A stretch of DNA of 64,000 nt. Origin: Sistotremastrum niveocremeum HHB9708 (lineage: Eukaryota > Basidiomycota > Agaricomycetes > Sistotremastrales > Sistotremastraceae). The notes beneath the pieces were generated by a model, which saw only the letters and a program-made list of their open reading frames with translations, had not been told where the DNA came from and ran no database searches. The position numbers and the translations under genes are program-made. The stretch is taken from positions 558,001 through 622,000 of the forward strand of contig KV419396.1 in the NCBI GenBank assembly GCA_001630475.1. The letters run 5' to 3'. Below are positions 47,214 through 58,330 of this stretch, one piece after another (the first letter of the stretch is position 1; each line of letters begins with the position of its first letter).

Positions 47214-50200
47214 ATGCTGCGAATCCTAACCCCGCATCATGTTACTCTCATTTCGGCCTGCTATCCATCTTCAGCTGCGCTAGCCACCGCAGCTCCTGAC
47301 TACGTTCCAAATAGCCAGGAAACTTCTAGGCTCGTCTACTATGCATCAAATCGTCCGGGAAAGCTCAACAAGCTAGGCTCTGAGTTAGAGAAGCGTGCTC
47401 GAGCGGAGGCACTTCGAGCTGCAGGAGGGAATAGTCGCGCTAGAGCATCGCTGCTTATAACACTCGCACTCTTCAAAGCCCTCACAACAGAATGCCGCCG
47501 TGATCTGGCACTATTGTCTCATCCACTCATGCAGGCGGTGTCGGTCTCCGTGGCTCGGTTATCGACGGACTTGGAAGTCGTGGCACGGGCGGCCAGCGTT
47601 GTGAGTTCCTGTGACGCCTCCAGTTGTACTCTATTCTCATAACACATATCGTTTAGCTCTCAGCATGGTGCGCCTATACCGACGGTATATTGATAGGCGT
47701 GGACGCAGACCTCACATCCACATATCTGGACGTCGTCTCTCGCTTTTGCAGATTATGCACGTCAAACACGAAGGTGGAACAAGACTTCGAAGTGCGGAAT
47801 AGGTATGTCATATAAAACAGTAGAAATTTTCAATTGACTTTTCATCCAGAACTCGATTAATTGGCCTAGCTGCAGTGACCGCAGTAATCGAATCGGAAGC
47901 GCTCTACCGATCGACTTCAGAATTTCCTCGGCAGATGAATTTGATCATGCCAGCATTGATATTCAACATGCGAAAGGTCGATATGAAGATCTTGCAGACT
48001 GAGTAAGTTTTTCCTACTTTCAATAATTTATTGACTGAGTTTATGTTTTTAGAGCCGCCGCCATTAAAGTCAAAACACAGGCGACGCCGAGCCCATACAT
48101 GCCGGACTTTCGACCTCGACCTCTCGCTGAACGACGAGCGGAGTCTATCCATGCACATATTGACGGGGAAACCGGCCCATCCAATGCAGATGTAGTCAAC
48201 GCATGCCTCAGAGCATATTCCACACTCCTTCAACGCACTGCAGCCATACAAATCGCACAGACCCTGAGCTCATCACTTGACGAATTTGATTCGTCGAACG
48301 TGTGGTCAGAGTCAGATTTTTGCGTATGGTTTGGGGATAAGACTACGCAATGGTCTCAGTATCAATACCGCTACACCATACCAACCCGGCTCCTTGATCG
48401 ACTATTGTCGATCCAAGAGAACACAAAACACCCAGAATCTCGCCGAGTGCTTCTAAGAATGGTCACTTCAGTCCTATCCTCAGAAACGCCTCTGTTCAAC
48501 TTGTCGACTTCAGATCTCATGTCTCAGTTATGCACCTTTGCTCTCCGCCGCATCAACGTTAGCTATGAGGACGATCTTCTGCCTCCAGCTGCCGATTGCA
48601 TTGCTGCTCTGGCAACGCATGTGCACTATGCGGATCAAATACAAGATCTTGCACAGGAAATAATCAGTAAAATGGCCGCTATTCAGATTCAGGGTTCGAG
48701 CGGACGAGGTCGTCAGGCACAGACGAGAGACGAGGGCCGCATCCAAAGCCTACGTTTCCTTCTTGCGTCGTTACATGGTCTTTTGCAAACGGCATGCCGG
48801 CACGATATTGGTCCAGAACATGCTGATGGACATGCTCCACTCAAAGAACGACAGTCGTCAGACACCGCAGGCGTAGTTGCTCAACCTCAAGATGCTCCTG
48901 AGAGTAGACCGGCTCGACGTACGCCCATCCATCCGGAAATCTGGCAGGAGAGTTTAGCTATACTCTGCGAGACGGACTATTCCGTTCGAGCGGATTATAG
49001 TAGAGAACTTATTCACTACATACAAAAAGAGCTTCCGCGAGAAGACCTTGAGGTCATCGAGAACGGAAAGGACGTGTCAAGGAATACTCTTCAGGTCGGG
49101 TCCTCGGCTGGAAGAAGCGATGCAGTTGTTCGTTTCTTACACGCGGTGCATGCTTCTGCATATTCGTTGGCCACCTCTTCTTCTCTTGGTCTCTCCACGC
49201 CCCCGATGCCATCGCCCATGCCATCAGTGGACGAGAACGAGGAGTCACCAAACATTCAAGTGGAACCGCCCTCAAGCCCTCCAGTCGAGGTCACCTCACC
49301 ACCTGAAGATGGTCCTTCATCTCACCAACCTCCACCTGCGCCTCAGAGAAGCCCGAAAGCCCGCACGCTTTCAGTAAACCTAAAATTACTAGACAGACCC
49401 AGCTTCTCTGTTCCTCCTGACGGCGTCGCTGGCTCAGCCGTCGCCTCTGATTATACCCACCTATCAAAAATTCTGGTTGCTCTTCACGAGAGCGTTCCAG
49501 TGTCTAGTCTTCTGACTGGAGTACCAATGCTGCTTGCGTTAGATGCGGCTGTCGGCGCCGAAAAAATAGACCCCTTAGATTTGTGTCATCAACGGAAGCT
49601 GGCCATTCGGGAAATGCTCCTGCTATGTTGGGCATCCATTGGTCGAATATGGAAATGTCCTGAGGTCTCTCAAAGTGCTGAGAAGGTGTGTTTACTCTGA
49701 CTCTCCGCGATCCCAACTAACTTTATACGCAGGCTTTGGCATCTCTGCACGGCGCGTCCGTCCTCCCGAACGTCTCAGATCGACACCCAGCATGGTTGCA
49801 AAACCCATCACAACCCGTCCCTTTTACCTCAACTCAATTTGATCCGTCCTCTCCGCCTCACACAATATTCAGTGTGAACCACGAATTGGTCTTGTCTGCG
49901 CTGGCCTCGAGCCATCTTGTACAGCAAGCAACGGGTCTCGACCGACAGTCCGTTTTGCGTAGCATTGCATCTGAATGGTCTATGCACTTGGCGCTCAAAA
50001 ATTGTACGTACATCCGCTCAGTCGCGATATCCTATTCTAACATGCCCGTCCAGCTGTTGAAAGCTTTGCTGGCCGGGACTTACGCCGGACAGAGGGATCT
50101 TCTCCCATGAAACTTTCTCCTGCTCTGATGCACATTGAAAATCTGTCTTTAGCCAGTCTCACTCGCTCGACTCGCGGAGTAGGTGTTGGAGACTTGAAGG

Positions 50201-50541
50201 ATGCCCTCGAAGGGCGAGCGAGCCTCTCAAATCCTGCTTTAGTCAATGGGTCATCATCGACGTTGGAACAACCTTCATCTGTCCATCATGAACTGGCATT
50301 GCGAAAGACTAGATCTAGACCCAGAGCCAAGCCTCGCCCTCAAAAGTCTGGCTCCAATGACGTCAAAGATGTCCTCAATAGACTGGGCATCGGGAAACAA
50401 AATGGCTCTTCACTCCTTAAAGCCTCGTTTCCTCCATTGAAGAGGGTAACTAGGTATGTTTCATGTGCTATCCCCCGATGTCAGCTTTCTGATTTGTGTG
50501 ATAGTAAACCCTCCAACGTTACCCCTCCATACCCTACATGA
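47214..50541 (+). CDS. EFR3: EFR3, plasma-membrane scaffold of the PI 4-kinase Stt4
   Basis: Palmitoylated or basic peripheral protein that anchors the Stt4/TTC7 complex at the plasma membrane. The N-terminus is MLRILTPHHVTLISACYPSS, YVPNSQETSRLVYYASNRPG, KLNKLGSELEKRARAEA, the family signature; helical repeats follow (AYTDGILIGVDADLTSTYLD, FPRQMNLIMPALIFNMRKVD). The big middle exon (about 48,050-49,685) carries LLDRLLSIQENTKHPESRRV and a low-complexity Pro/Ser linker (PPMPSPMPSVDENEESP). C-terminal landmarks are WLQNPSQPVPFTSTQFDPSS, VNHELVLSALASSHLVQQAT. The last intron (50454-50504, 51 nt) is open in frame; either way the stop is at 50541. It converges on VPS52 with about 110 bases between stops. 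Confidence 0.9.
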
Positions 50542-50650
50542 ACGGACGGCCATTCAGTGCCCTGAATTATATCTATATCATCCATTTAATTTTAATACAT
50601 TCCAAGCCATCCTGTATATACTTCGCATACATACACATCTATCAATAGCA

Positions 50651-52855
50651 TTACTTTCGTATCGACTGGATACGACGCCTTGCTTGATCCTCTTTCTCGC
50701 GCCAAAAGGAAATCTCGCTCTGTGCTTTGGGGTGGGTGCTAATTCGTCCATTTGACTGTGACTACGATGAGCAGTATCAGGGACTGATGATGGTTGAATG
50801 CTTACACTGAAAAAGTGTAGGATAATTTCGTATAGCGCCACCAGATAAGAGGCATTTTGTGCGGGGTCTTTGATTTTATTGGCTTGCATTGTTATAAGCC
50901 TTGATAATTCCTGCCTAAGCCGCCCCAAACTCAATTGAGAGTCAATAGGACGAACAAATCAGCAAAAACAACATCGCTCACTTTGAGAATATCATAGCCT
51001 CCTCATCGACGGTGAGTGCAGTCCAAGATGCAAAAAGGACTGCGTATCGACGAGCGATCTAATTGAGTATATGTAAGTGAAACCTTCAAGCACAGTACTA
51101 TAAAGACTTACCGCCTGAACATGATTGTCTTTTATGGTGACTTTCGTCAGATAGCCAGCAGTGGTGCTGTCTATGAGCTTCTTCAGACTGTCGACTTGAC
51201 CGGTGATGTCTTTTTGTAATACGGGCCACATAACAAGTCTGAGGCCAAAGGCAAAAGACTCTAGAGGCGGACAGTCACGAACAGAACACTCTGAGATGAT
51301 AGCATCGTTGAGACGAATCATTGTCAAGAGAGGAGTCACGGCCGGACTCGAATCCAGAATCGTTTTCAGGAAATTCTGTGTAGACACTCAACAAGGTTGT
51401 CGTATGCTGTCGCTGGCATTGACGTACATCGCAATATTGAAGGACGGGATCGAAAATGTGCTTCCAAATTCCCTCAGCTGCCGCCTTGTCTTCCTTCGAG
51501 ACCCCTTCTTCATGAAGCACTTGCATCTGCTTGGCTCGTGGGGTGGCTTCGTCTGCGTCGAAAGTAGACTCTTGTCCTGCCCCAGAGTCGCGTCGCATGA
51601 ATGATCGAGGGGTTGTGGGAGAGACCAAGGGAGATCTCGGGGGTGGCGGAGATGGGTCTTTTGTGAAGAATTTGACAACAAACGCATATTCCACCGTCGA
51701 ATTATCCAATAGTGTCATCATCATGGACCTAAAGAGAGCTTCTGTGGGCTCTTTCTGTACATTCAAACCAATTGAGGCATGGCATGAAGACACAAGTGAA
51801 TGGCTTACAAAGGCTTTGTCCTCGGTCATGTATGCCAGTGTGGCAGCAGAGCCTTCGAGTGTGGCGTTCGCCAGTCTGTCCCAATCCACGTCGGGCTCTT
51901 CCATTTTCGGCGGCGCGGCAATACTTTCGCTTCTTTCAGATGATCTCGACTAGAGAATTGAGACACGCTCTTCCACAGGTTGGAGAAACTCACCTTTACT
52001 GCTGTAAGGGTACGAAGGTATCTTCGAAAACCTGTCTCATAATATGTTCGTGTAGCCCCGGTGTAAGCGCGTTGAATTTCAGCAGCTACGTCAGGCACAT
52101 GGCGCAGAAGGAAAACATAGAGAGGGCGATATTTGAGCAGAATAGAGTTCTGCAGGACGGGGAGATTTGTTGACATGGACGTCTTGATAGGTGTGAGCAA
52201 ATTGAGAAAGAATAAACGAAGTTTCGTTGCTGCCTAGAAATCAGGGTATGACAGATTGTTAAACATGGGATAGGCTATGACATACCACAATGCGAAGTCC
52301 CTCTCCTAATGAAGACAGATCCTTCACTGATTTCAATTTCGTCCGTGGCTCCATGGCGAGGAGATGGCCTTCAAAGTCCTGAATGCCAGTAATCCATGGT
52401 TCTCCGACCTCCGTGTCAAGAATCAGGGTGGCCAGAGCTGGAGGAATGCATATTTCTGTGAGAAGATTTGACAGAGGCTTTTCAATTTTCTGCAGTGAAC
52501 GAATGCGTGAGCCTGAGCATGCAGACCGCAGCCGAAGTTCAGACTCACACGTCGACTTTTCAGTCTAGCATCAATGTCTTTGCTCCGGTTCTGCAAGTCA
52601 GATATCTGGCCTGACACTGCAGATAGATCTTTCTGGAATTTGGACAGAAAGCCTTCCAATGAATCCAGTAGGTTTACGCTTGTCTAGGTGACCGTTATAG
52701 AAGAGTTGTGACGCGAATTTTAGCAAGTTGCGTACTTGTACTTGATCGTGGAGTCCTATAAGCTCAAGTGTATGTTCCTGATCTATAAAGCACGGTCAAC
52801 CACCATATTTTCATCGAAAACATCGAGGGCTCACAGAATGCCGAGTCGCTCATAA
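50651..52855 (-). CDS. VPS52: GARP/EARP tethering complex subunit VPS52 (5' end provisional)
   Basis: Core subunit of the tether that captures endosome-derived vesicles at the trans-Golgi. Exons read from ATG 52855 (MSDSAFYQEHTLELIGLHDQ), then TSVNLLDSLEGFLSKFQKDL, SAVSGQISDLQNRSKDIDAR as coiled coil, then LTPIKTSMSTNLPVLQNSIL, RPLYVFLLRHVPDVAAEIQR, YYETGFRRYLRTLTAV. Later exons carry a Pro-rich insert (DPSPPPPRSPLVSPTTPRSF), AAEGIWKHIFDPVLQYCD, FLKTILDSSPAVTPLLTMIR, IARRYAVLFASWTALTVDEE, NLGRLRQELSRLITMQANKI and the end RRRIQSIRK, stop at 50651. The N-terminus is shorter than in relatives, so an additional 5' exon in 52856-53205 is possible. Splice sites were inferred by frame and motif. Confidence 0.86.
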
Positions 52856-53205
52856 CTGTGCCGCAAACAAGATAGGCGCCCAGTAGTGCGCCTCGGCTTT
52901 GGCTCCTGTGTAAGTAGCATACCGCACTTGGATGAATTTGGGCAGTGTATGTTGTGCGCTAGGTTCTACAACTGCTTTATTCTGTACATCTTAGTTCTAC
53001 CTAAATAGGCGTGTAATTACAAGAAATTTGTAGCAAGTAAATGTGATGGACCGCAAGGGGACTGCGAATAGTTGAAACATGTACTATGTTCAGGTCGTCG
53101 GTGGGATGCGTGATAAATGAGACAAATGGACAATGAATGTTGAGAGCATAAAATAGCGTGAAGATAGATGAAGAAGTCCGGCTTTGCTTTGAGAGACTGG
53201 AACGA
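52856..53205. other. Intergenic: VPS52 upstream region and SCH9 3' flank
   Basis: 350 bases. It may hold a missing 5' exon of VPS52 (a short frame reading VVEPSAQHTLPKFIQVR lies near 52920-52980 on the minus strand), but I could not join it in phase. No other feature was recognised. Confidence 0.35.
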
Positions 53206-55844
53206 CTATTCCATATCCATGTCGATGCGGTCTCCACGGCGTCCAGCGTAGCGTCCGCCAATCCGACTGTCGTCGTCAAACTCGTCTTCGCTGTTAGCCT
53301 CCGGTGTGGCTTGTCCACTGTGTTCGTCGGCCGGATGGACTGGGAAATAGCTGGGATTCGCCAACGACTCTCCCGTATAGCTGAATCCCTTGAACTTGTC
53401 CTGCACGCTGCTAGTCAGCACGCTTGCCGCCTCCTCCTGAGCCTTCTTCTTCTTGCTCTTTATACTGATACCCGTCCCGTTCGAAAGACCTTTGTCTTTG
53501 TTGTCGCTCCCCAGAGGTCCATTTGGCATATGAATGCCAGAATTTGACAAGCTAGCCGACTCGACCCATGCTTCTGATGGATCATCATCATCCAGATCGT
53601 CATCGATGAGACCGAAATCCTCCATGTTCGCGGAAGTGAATTCTGGATCAAAATTGGCAGTCGACTCGTCGGACTCCACCTCCGGTTTGAAAGGAGGCGT
53701 GACCTGTTTCAGGGACAAAGCACGCCAATCAATTGTCTTAAAAAAAGGGTGCTCTTTTAGCTCCGCTGCATCGCGTTGTGCGCCCAAACGATGCTTCGGG
53801 TTTCGATTGAGCAGCTGGAACATAATAAGAAAATGATGAAGGCGGTTGGCAGAAAAAGCTGAAACTTACCCCTTTGACAAATTGCTTTCCATCCTCATTA
53901 ATGACGCCTTTGGGGAACCGGATTTTCCCGAAGCAGATATTTTTGTACATCTGCTGCGTGTCCTCCGCATAGAAGGGACTCCATCCGCAACACATTTCGA
54001 ATAACAGGACGCCAAGCGACCAGAAGTCGACGAGTTTGGAATAACCATGGTCATCGAGGAGAACTTCTGGCGCCAGGTACTCCGTGGTGCCGCAAAATGT
54101 GTTAGTCAGCTGATCTGACGGCAAGTCCGGCTTCGAGAGACCAAAGTCACACAACGCGACGTGGCCCGTCGCGTCCAAGAGAATGTTCTCTGGTTTAAGG
54201 TCCCTGACGATGAGGTGTGAGAAGGCGCTACACGTGCGGGAATACGGGAAGCATACCGGTATACGATGTCGTACTTGTGAAGATGCTCCAGGGCAAGAAT
54301 GAGCTCTGCTATGTAAAAGCGAGCTCTGTCTTCGGCAAATCTGGTCTCCTTCTGCAAATGCCAGAATAGTTCGCCCCCTGATTTGAAATCGGTGACCAGA
54401 TAAAGGTCCTTATCGGTTTGGAAGGAGAATTTAAGCCCGACTAGGAAGGGTGACTCCAACGATCGTTGGAGGATCTTGCGTTCACCAATTGTATGGGCAA
54501 CCTCCTTTTTTGCCACGATTTCCTTCTTCGACAAGACTTTCATAGCATATATTCTCTTGGTGTCTTTCTTTCGGACTTGGAAGACCCGTCCGAAAGTGCC
54601 ACGGCCGATAAGTTTGAGGAACTCGAAGTCGCGAGGCGTCAGAGTGCGTTTGGTCTGCGGAATGTGAGAAAGGCCAAAAGATAATTGATCGGATGCATTT
54701 ACCTTGTACTGCTCGTACGTGATCTGTACTCTGATCTCTCCAGTGACCTTCTCGCCTTTGTGAGGTTGCAGCCTGCAGATGATGAGTCAAAGAATCACAA
54801 GGCTTGATAATGGCAAAACGTACTTGTGCCATTGATCAACGGTGTGATCATGGATAAGCACAGGCTTGAGTTCCAGCATGCCTAGAAATCCAGCATTTTC
54901 ATCGGCCCGATCGTAGATATTGAACGTAATGACGGATTGATCTGAAGTTACGTCGCTGGCACAAGAGATTGGCTTTTGTGGGTTTTCTGAGGACAAGAGA
55001 TGACTTACAAAGAGACTTGATGCTTCCAAACGGGGTTGTGCGCTGACCTTCCAGAGCCAAAAAGACTGGTGGAAGGCGCCACAGACGCTGCAGAAGTGTT
55101 TGAGACGACTGTTCGAGGGTCACGGAGTGAAGATTTGCCCGAAGAGGTAGAGGAGGCGGGGGAGTTGCTGAGGGAGCTCTTTGCGGATCCGCCGCGGCTG
55201 GCGAGGCCAATGGCGCCAAGAGCAGATAATGCGGTTGACGATGTGTTCCGCGAGAGCGACACTGGGACGCCTTTGACTTCTTTCTCGGTCTCGTCTGTGG
55301 GCTCTCTAGAGACGAATTCGTTCTGTTCGAACTGGACGACGACATAGGGCCGAGCGAGCGGGTTGGAGACATGGAGATGACGGGCCTGGAGTAGTTTTAC
55401 GTGCAGCTGGCCTCTGGGGGTGTTGGGATGTGACGGGGTGGCTGGCTGGACGGGCGGACGCTGTAGGTTGAAACGGGGAGGAGGAGGGGCCTGCATGTTG
55501 AAAACCGGGGCATGGAGAGAAAGCTGGGTCGTGGGAAGGGCGACGGGGAAGGCAGACGGGGCAGGAGAGGACAAGGGCCCAGACAAGGTAGGGGTTTGTG
55601 TGCCCGCACTGGCAGCAAGGCTGGTGGGCGTCAGGAGATGGTGGATGACGGGGGCGGCGCTGGGCGTGCGTGGCTGTGAGGGCGGGTGCGGCTGGTCATC
55701 AAATGGGTTGCGGTCGTGTCGAGAGGCCTTGGGCGTCGTCTGGTCGATGGGCCCGGATGGCCAGAGCTTGAGCATTGTTATCGACTTTGGGAGCAGTGGA
55801 CGAGAGGGAGCGTGAGCTTGGGCAGTCGTGGAGCTCGACATCAT
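53206..55844 (-). CDS. SCH9: AGC protein kinase with C2 domain, SCH9-like
   Basis: Nutrient-responsive kinase, functional counterpart of S6K/Akt downstream of TORC1. Start ATGATG at 55844. A long Pro/Ser-rich N-terminus precedes a C2 domain (RGQLHVKLLQARHLHVSNPL, ARPYVVVQFEQNEFV, then VITFNIYDRADENAGFLGML). The kinase domain follows: FEFLKLIGRGTFGRVFQVRK (Gly loop), YAMKVLSKKEI (ATP lysine), VYRDLKPENILLD (HRD), LCDFGLSKPD (DFG), TFCGTTEYLAPEVLL (T-loop Thr and APE). The AGC tail ends with the hydrophobic motif DKFKGFSYTGES. All catalytic residues are present. The C2-plus-AGC order is diagnostic for fungal Sch9. The RIM15-type kinase, a Sch9 target in yeast, lies 2.5 kb away on the same strand. 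Confidence 0.93.
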
Positions 55845-56009
55845 CGTATTATAATCGATTAGAGATAACAGCTTATAAGAATATTCACTCCACTCTTCCG
55901 TCTCCGCCACCCACCGCTTGCTCCCCCGCCCACCGCAGCCCGCTCATCGTCGCCCCCGTCAACAGCCCTGCCACCCCGACCCGTCGCATGTTCTGCCATC
56001 CAAGCCGAT

Positions 56010-56468
56010 CTAATTAATATTCAATTTTATTTTCATCTGCGCCGGTTCCTGGCACTTGCACTCACAGACTGCGCCAACCACCGCCGCCGTCCCCACCCCT
56101 GCGACTATTTCGCGACCTGGCCTTATCGCTTCGATCCGTTTGGCTCCTTCTTCAAGCAGTGCGAACGTCGTGCCCATCGCCCCGACCTTCAAGCCATCGA
56201 TGCCGCCGCCTCGCAGCGCTCCCAGCATCACTCGGTAGTTTTTCGTCTTCTTGTAAAAGTACCATCCTTGTACCGTCGTCGGTGCACGGTGTGCATTTTC
56301 CGCGAGAAAGCGCAGGGATGCCGCACGGCCACCTCTTCGAACTCCAATTAGGAATCCGGCCGTGAAAGAGACTATAGGCACCAGCAACAACCGTGGCGGC
56401 ACTCCCTTGATCGTTTCCAGCAGCTCGGTCTCCCTGTCGCCACCCTCAGCCGGTCTGGTCTGGGCCAT
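56010..56468 (-). CDS. Small conserved membrane protein, Tim17-like glycine-rich helices
   Basis: 152-residue protein starting MAQTRPAEGGDRETELLETI. Two or three hydrophobic, Gly-rich segments (PPRLLLVPIVSFTAGFLIGV; GLKVGAMGTTFALLEEGAK; IVAGVGTAAVVGAV) flank a conserved-looking loop (RGGRAASLRFLAENAHRAPT; GWYFYKKTKNYRVMLGALRG). I recall similar fungal proteins of unknown function, and the GxxxG-rich helices and arginine loop resemble the Tim17/22/23 fold, but I cannot assign it. The C-terminal 18 residues after VVGAV are of lower quality and may be intronic (gtgagt follows AVC). It sits 166 bases from the SCH9 start and 110 bases from the AIM32-like stop, all on the minus strand. Confidence 0.6.
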   Translation of the reverse strand: MAQTRPAEGGDRETELLETIKGVPPRLLLVPIVSFTAGFLIGVRRGGRAASLRFLAENAHRAPTTVQGWYFYKKTKNYRVMLGALRGGGIDGLKVGAMGTTFALLEEGAKRIEAIRPGREIVAGVGTAAVVGAVCECKCQEPAQMKIKLNIN

Positions 56469-56577
56469 CTCCGTCCGGTCGTGAACGTATGCTCAGTTGT
56501 CTAGTTCTATATCTTCAGACTTCCAGGGTAGATCTAGCTCGGGTGACCTCCGACTCGTCACGTCACACCACCAAACT

Positions 56578-57843
56578 CTACCAACTCAACAAGCTTCCGC
56601 CGTCTTTGCGGCTCAAGTTGATACCGCCTCTCAGAAGCTCGGGCAACACCTCGCCTTTCACCAGGGTATTTTTCACGATTGATGCGACATTGTGCGGCGT
56701 TACACGTCCGTACCTGACAAACGCTCCGTCAGCGCCGTCTCATTGACAAACCCAAAGAAATCTTACCAAACCCCAGAACCAGTTGGAGTGTAAATCTACT
56801 TTCTGTCAACTTGCTGAATATGACGCTTTCATTACCACTTACACAAAGATTCCCTGCGAATTTGTGACCGCCAACATGCGAGTTGTAAATAATGAGTGCT
56901 CTCTTTGGATCTCGTCCCGCGAGGCTCTTGAGTCTCTCTAAGGCCAACTGATCCTTCTGTTCTTGCGAGCCTTCGGTGGTGTTGAGTGGTTCTCCGTGTC
57001 CATCGTGATCATCGATCTGTGAGTGAACCTCCCACCCTTCATGCTCCAGCGCCGTTCTAAGAGCTACAGACCTGACATTCAGGCAATCTCTCGGTCAGCG
57101 ATTTAGAGGCTTACAGTGCTCTAATTTTGGGGCGGCGACATGGCATCTATTATCTCGCTTCTTATGCGAACCTTGGGATGTAGTGTCAGATTAGCCAATA
57201 TCCGATGATTGGAACACTCACATATGAGAATCACGGCAGAATATGGTATTGTGTATGCCTCCAGCCGACCTTGACCTGCAATCCCAATATCTGGTCCCAA
57301 ATGTCCTAGCCACAGGTCGTGTGCATCTTGAACCGAGTTCTCCGCAAGCACGAATTTATAGTCCGGAAAGACGAGAACGGTCTGTCGGCCATTGTCGTCG
57401 ACCGAGTTGTATGATCCATTGAGAATGGCGAGTCGAGTCGAGTTCTCGGGTACAAAGAGTCCGTCGGGCAAGGATGGATCTCCTTTACTGTTATTGGGGT
57501 GAACTTTGGGTGCCAGGCTGGAATTGATGTTCGAGATACGTTCTGCAAGTGAACCCTTCTCCTCCGTCACCTCTTTCACCCAGTCTTTCTTCCCTGTAGA
57601 GATGACACACTGTATAACGAAGCCAGGTTCGAAATTTAGTGAGAACGTGGGACTGTGAAGGAATAGGACAAGTCTGACCTGTCGGTGATAAGGCTTCACG
57701 CTCCCAAACATGTCGGACGTCGTGTCAATGTCGAATCGGGCAGGATATTCATCGTGTCCTTCATCGCACGGGTCGGGGCAGTACCGGCATGCGTCCTTGG
57801 ACACTGGGACGCAGTGCGATTCGAGTTGGTCGGAGACAGCCAT
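56578..57843 (-). CDS. AIM32: Sucrase/ferredoxin-like protein, AIM32 family
   Basis: Thioredoxin-like [2Fe-2S] ferredoxin family protein, mitochondrial in yeast. It starts MAVSDQLESHCVPVSKDACR, with an N-terminal cysteine group (CRYCPDPCDEGH). Next are DIDTTSDMFGSVKPYHRQ, WVKEVTEEKGSLAERISNIN, NSTRLAILNGSYNS, VLVFPDYKFVLAENSV, then after introns RSVALRTALEHEGWEVHSQI and the family signature ALIIYNSHVGGHKFAGNLCI, YTPTGSGVWYGRVTPHNVAS, IVKNTLVKGEVLPELLRGGI. The stop is at 56578. The HVGGHKFAGN stretch and a following W-Y-G-R-V-T/H are what identify the C-terminal Fe-S domain. About seven exons. Confidence 0.85.
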
Positions 57844-58330
57844 GGTGGAGCCAAAGTGAGTCAATCGGCGCACAGTCCCTAGCACTTTCTGCATGGCCTA
57901 TCCCGGTCAAGGTGCTCGAGGTCTCCCGTGTTATGTAGCATTAATCACATCGCATCAGTCTTTAAATAAAGGCGACAGCGCACGGCCGCCATAGAATCCG
58001 AAGAGCCGCGTAATCTGATAACTCTGACGGCCAGCTAGCGCCCGCGGCCGTTTACCTAAATGGAAGGCTGTCGTTTCACTCAGGCACGATATAATTAGAA
58101 AGAGCATGGTCGAGAATAATGTGTATTGCTACTAAGTCGTGGGTTACGAGGCTCTAATAATGGTACAGAATGCAGAACATGAACATGAACATGATTAAAC
58201 AAAGGAATGATCGTCAACAGTTTTGGAATGCAAGGATGTATCAAGAAATGTCGGAAAACTATGCAGTGTGTGAGAGAAAGGCATGAGGAAATCATTCGTA
58301 TTAGAAAGTGGAGGGAAATGAGAAACGTTG
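57844..58330. other. Intergenic: AIM32-like promoter and RIM15 3' flank
   Basis: About 490 bases with no supported gene. It contains a short hexanucleotide repeat, gaacat three times, near 58176-58194. No other element was recognised. Confidence 0.5.

Noticed and set aside
58176-58194. Short gaacat hexamer repeat
   Set aside because: Only three units; ordinary microsatellite noise.
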